A program made the position numbers and the translations under genes. A model generated the notes under the pieces. It saw only the letters and a list, made by a program, of their open reading frames with translations. It searched no databases and was not told where the DNA came from. DNA of 64,000 nucleotides from Fomitopsis serialis (taxonomy: Eukaryota > Basidiomycota > Agaricomycetes > Polyporales > Fomitopsidaceae). Position 1 is the stretch's first letter. The number at the start of each line of letters is the position of its first letter. This document shows, piece after piece, positions 62,433 to 64,000 of this stretch. Location: contig NW_025954986.1 of assembly GCF_022376445.1 (NCBI RefSeq), positions 62,001-126,000 of the forward strand, written 5' to 3'.

Positions 62433-63010
62433 GATGAGGCGTAGGAGGACGAGGAGGAGGACGAGGCGGGAGTCATGATCGGCTTCGGTGGTTGCCGAGA
62501 TCTCGCCGGACAATCTAGGCGCCCTACTGGGTTCGCTGATTTTGACCGCGAATTTGACTGCGTATTCGTAGGCTACTGGATGACTCGGTGCTTCAAGACA
62601 TCGTAAAAGCAGAATTCACTCGAAATCAGCCCTTTCAGAGCCGACTAGTGAGACCTCTCCCAATAAGCCATGGATAGACCTGCTAGCAATCTCAAGGAAA
62701 AGTCGTCCTTTTACAACATACTTAGAGGTCGCGAGGTTCAAGACAATCGCTACATCCAGTTGCTGTGCAGGGCAGATAAATAGGATGCTACTCTCGAAGC
62801 AGAGATGTATACATTCTAATGATAGATTCACGTTAATAATGAGATGATGCATCGAACGTACATAGTAGAGGGAATCCAATAATGCTTGCGAGAGCCCTGT
62901 GGCTGTCTCGCGGGTATGACGGATGCCACTCGTAGCGGCGAGCTCAGGCATCGGGCTCAGCTGCCGCGGAGTGGACCGCGTGTTCGTGTTCTGCATGCTA
63001 TCAGACATTA

Positions 63011-63777
63011 TCATAGCACAAGTAACCGCGAGTGCTTACGGGTATCTGTTGACATCGACCATCGAGCTTCCTTGTCGAATAGGGCGGAATGCTCGTACTG
63101 CTCGTACGATAGCTCCACAGTACGCACGTACGGGTCGTCAAGGTCGGCGATATCCACGGAGTGTTTTTCGAGCTCTGGTGTTTCCTGGGTACGGGGTGAC
63201 GGTGCAGTCGTCGATGTGGCGTCATCGGCCGAGAGCAAAGGCGCGCGCCCCTCGCTTTGTAGACGCATCTGTGCTTGAGATGTCGTTTCCTGGCGTACAT
63301 ATAGATTAGCATAGAGAGAACGAACAAGATTCACCAGACTTACAGAGATGTCGGCGCGTAGTTTGTTGACTTGCTGGCATAATCGATAGATACCGTAAGA
63401 CACGCCCGTGACCATGCCCTTGATTTGTTGTCCAAGGGTCTTTGCAGAGTATGCGGATAGTTTGAAGTCAATCGCATGCCCCTCAATGCTAGGCAACGAT
63501 GGCCATCAGGTAAGGCAACAAAGTCGATCAAGATATCGGTAACATACCTGATTAGAGCTAGCTTGCTCTTAGCGATGTAACCCACATCCGAAAGTAGTCC
63601 TCTTTCGATCACAGAGTCGAGGAGATCCTTCGTATCATCTATGGCCTCTTCGAGAGCTTTCACCTTCGTCAAGGGGATTTGGGTCATGACAAAAGTGTAG
63701 AGTAGAGGTAACACAGTGGCGAGGCTGATGGCACCAGTGATCCACGTCCATGTGTCGATGTTGAAACTGTCAGACAT
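63011..63777 (-). CDS. One-TM coiled-coil hypothetical protein (217 aa, three exons)
   Basis: Start at 63777 (MSDSFNIDTWTWITGA). Exons are 63777-63548, 63488-63344 and 63289-63011. Introns are 59 bp (GTATGT...CCTAG) and 54 bp (GTAAGT, GCTAATC, GCCAG), and the total is divisible by three. An N-terminal hydrophobic helix (ISLATVLPLLYTFVMTQI) is followed by a helix (KVKALEEAIDDTKDLLDSVIERGLL), a middle helical region (TLGQQIKGMVTGVSYGIYRLCQQVNKLRADI) and a polar tail. The layout matches a common uncharacterised Agaricomycete family with one membrane anchor and helices. A further intron near 63025 could add a different C-terminus. Function unknown. Confidence 0.7.
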
Positions 63778-64000
63778 CGTGTTGAGGTCCCTTGAGAGCT
63801 GGTCGCGCGGAGTGGCTCGGTACGAGGAGATCGCGAGACCGTCCGAGTCCTGAGCAGCCGGCGACTGCACTTATATCCAGTGCAGCCTCCACCTCGCGCT
63901 CAAGGGTAACATGAGGTGCCAGATGAACATCGGGAGACCGCATGGCAAGATCGCTCTTCGCTAACCAAAAACAGTAGCAGATCAGCACTGCCCCGTAGAA

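Noticed and set aside
1..64000. tRNA or rRNA genes
   Set aside because: I saw no cloverleaf with A/B-box promoters or rRNA-like sequence; a covariance-model scan was not possible here.

Overview
This window looks like a transposon-graveyard segment of a filamentous basidiomycete (Agaricomycete-type) genome. The evidence is GC-rich DNA, 45-75 bp introns with GTRNGT donors and CTRAC branch sites, a fungal SAM methyltransferase and ABC protein, a Myb/SANT plus DDE Harbinger transposon, Ty3/gypsy elements whose extra genes carry Gal4-type Cys6 clusters, and remnants of HSP104 and a polyketide synthase. Genus and species cannot be read from the sequence. Host-like genes survive only at the edges: a hypothetical gene at 2.5-3.5 kb, and on the right a methyltransferase (57.9-59.1 kb), a two-domain ABC ATPase (60.4-62.3 kb) and a one-TM hypothetical protein (63.0-63.8 kb).

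Layout. 0.1-2 kb: purine/pyrimidine-rich low-complexity DNA with an HSP104 C-terminal fragment. 3.5-5.1 kb: a 77-bp satellite with a 7-unit higher-order repeat, then degenerate units to about 5.5 kb. 5.5-8.8 kb: a decayed element ending in a 436-bp TGTTAC/GTAACA LTR, its ORF interrupted by a 1.53-kb solo LTR. 8.9-12.4 kb: a TIR element (A) holding a PKS fragment. 13.5 to about 35.5 kb: a minus-strand LINE (ORF1, EN-RT ORF2) whose ORF1 is split by a complete 13.56-kb Ty3/gypsy element (gypsy-1, 19681-33238). 37.8-57.5 kb: a PIF/Harbinger transposon with perfect 60-bp TIRs and TAA target duplications. Its transposase gene is split by a second TIR element (B, 39900-56660), which in turn contains a second Ty3/gypsy element (gypsy-2, 43890-56038).

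The most interesting signal is a shared, unusual blueprint in the two divergent gypsy elements. Each has a long LTR (1.58 and 1.67 kb) encoding, antisense to the element, a spliced gene of 216-243 codons. The intron sits at the same position and the protein is clearly homologous between families. A hand comparison of two LTR subfamilies shows mostly synonymous change. Each element also carries, antisense between integrase and the 3' LTR, a multi-exon gene with a six-cysteine Zn cluster. Each family is visibly rich in its own short DNA word (CGGARG in gypsy-1, TTCGAA in gypsy-2). A plausible but untested reading is that these elements encode antisense-transcribed regulatory or anti-silencing proteins that recognise their own DNA, by analogy with VANC proteins of plant VANDAL transposons.

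Elements A and B share TIRs beginning CATCAGGAAAA and 2-bp target duplications, and carry unrelated broken host-gene pieces flanked by purine-rich and pyrimidine-rich tracts, so they look like a gene-capturing (Pack-type) DNA transposon family. Many coding segments show single-base, mostly homopolymer-associated frame changes. These may be real decay, programmed -1 frameshifts or residual sequence errors, and the annotation keeps them as breaks.
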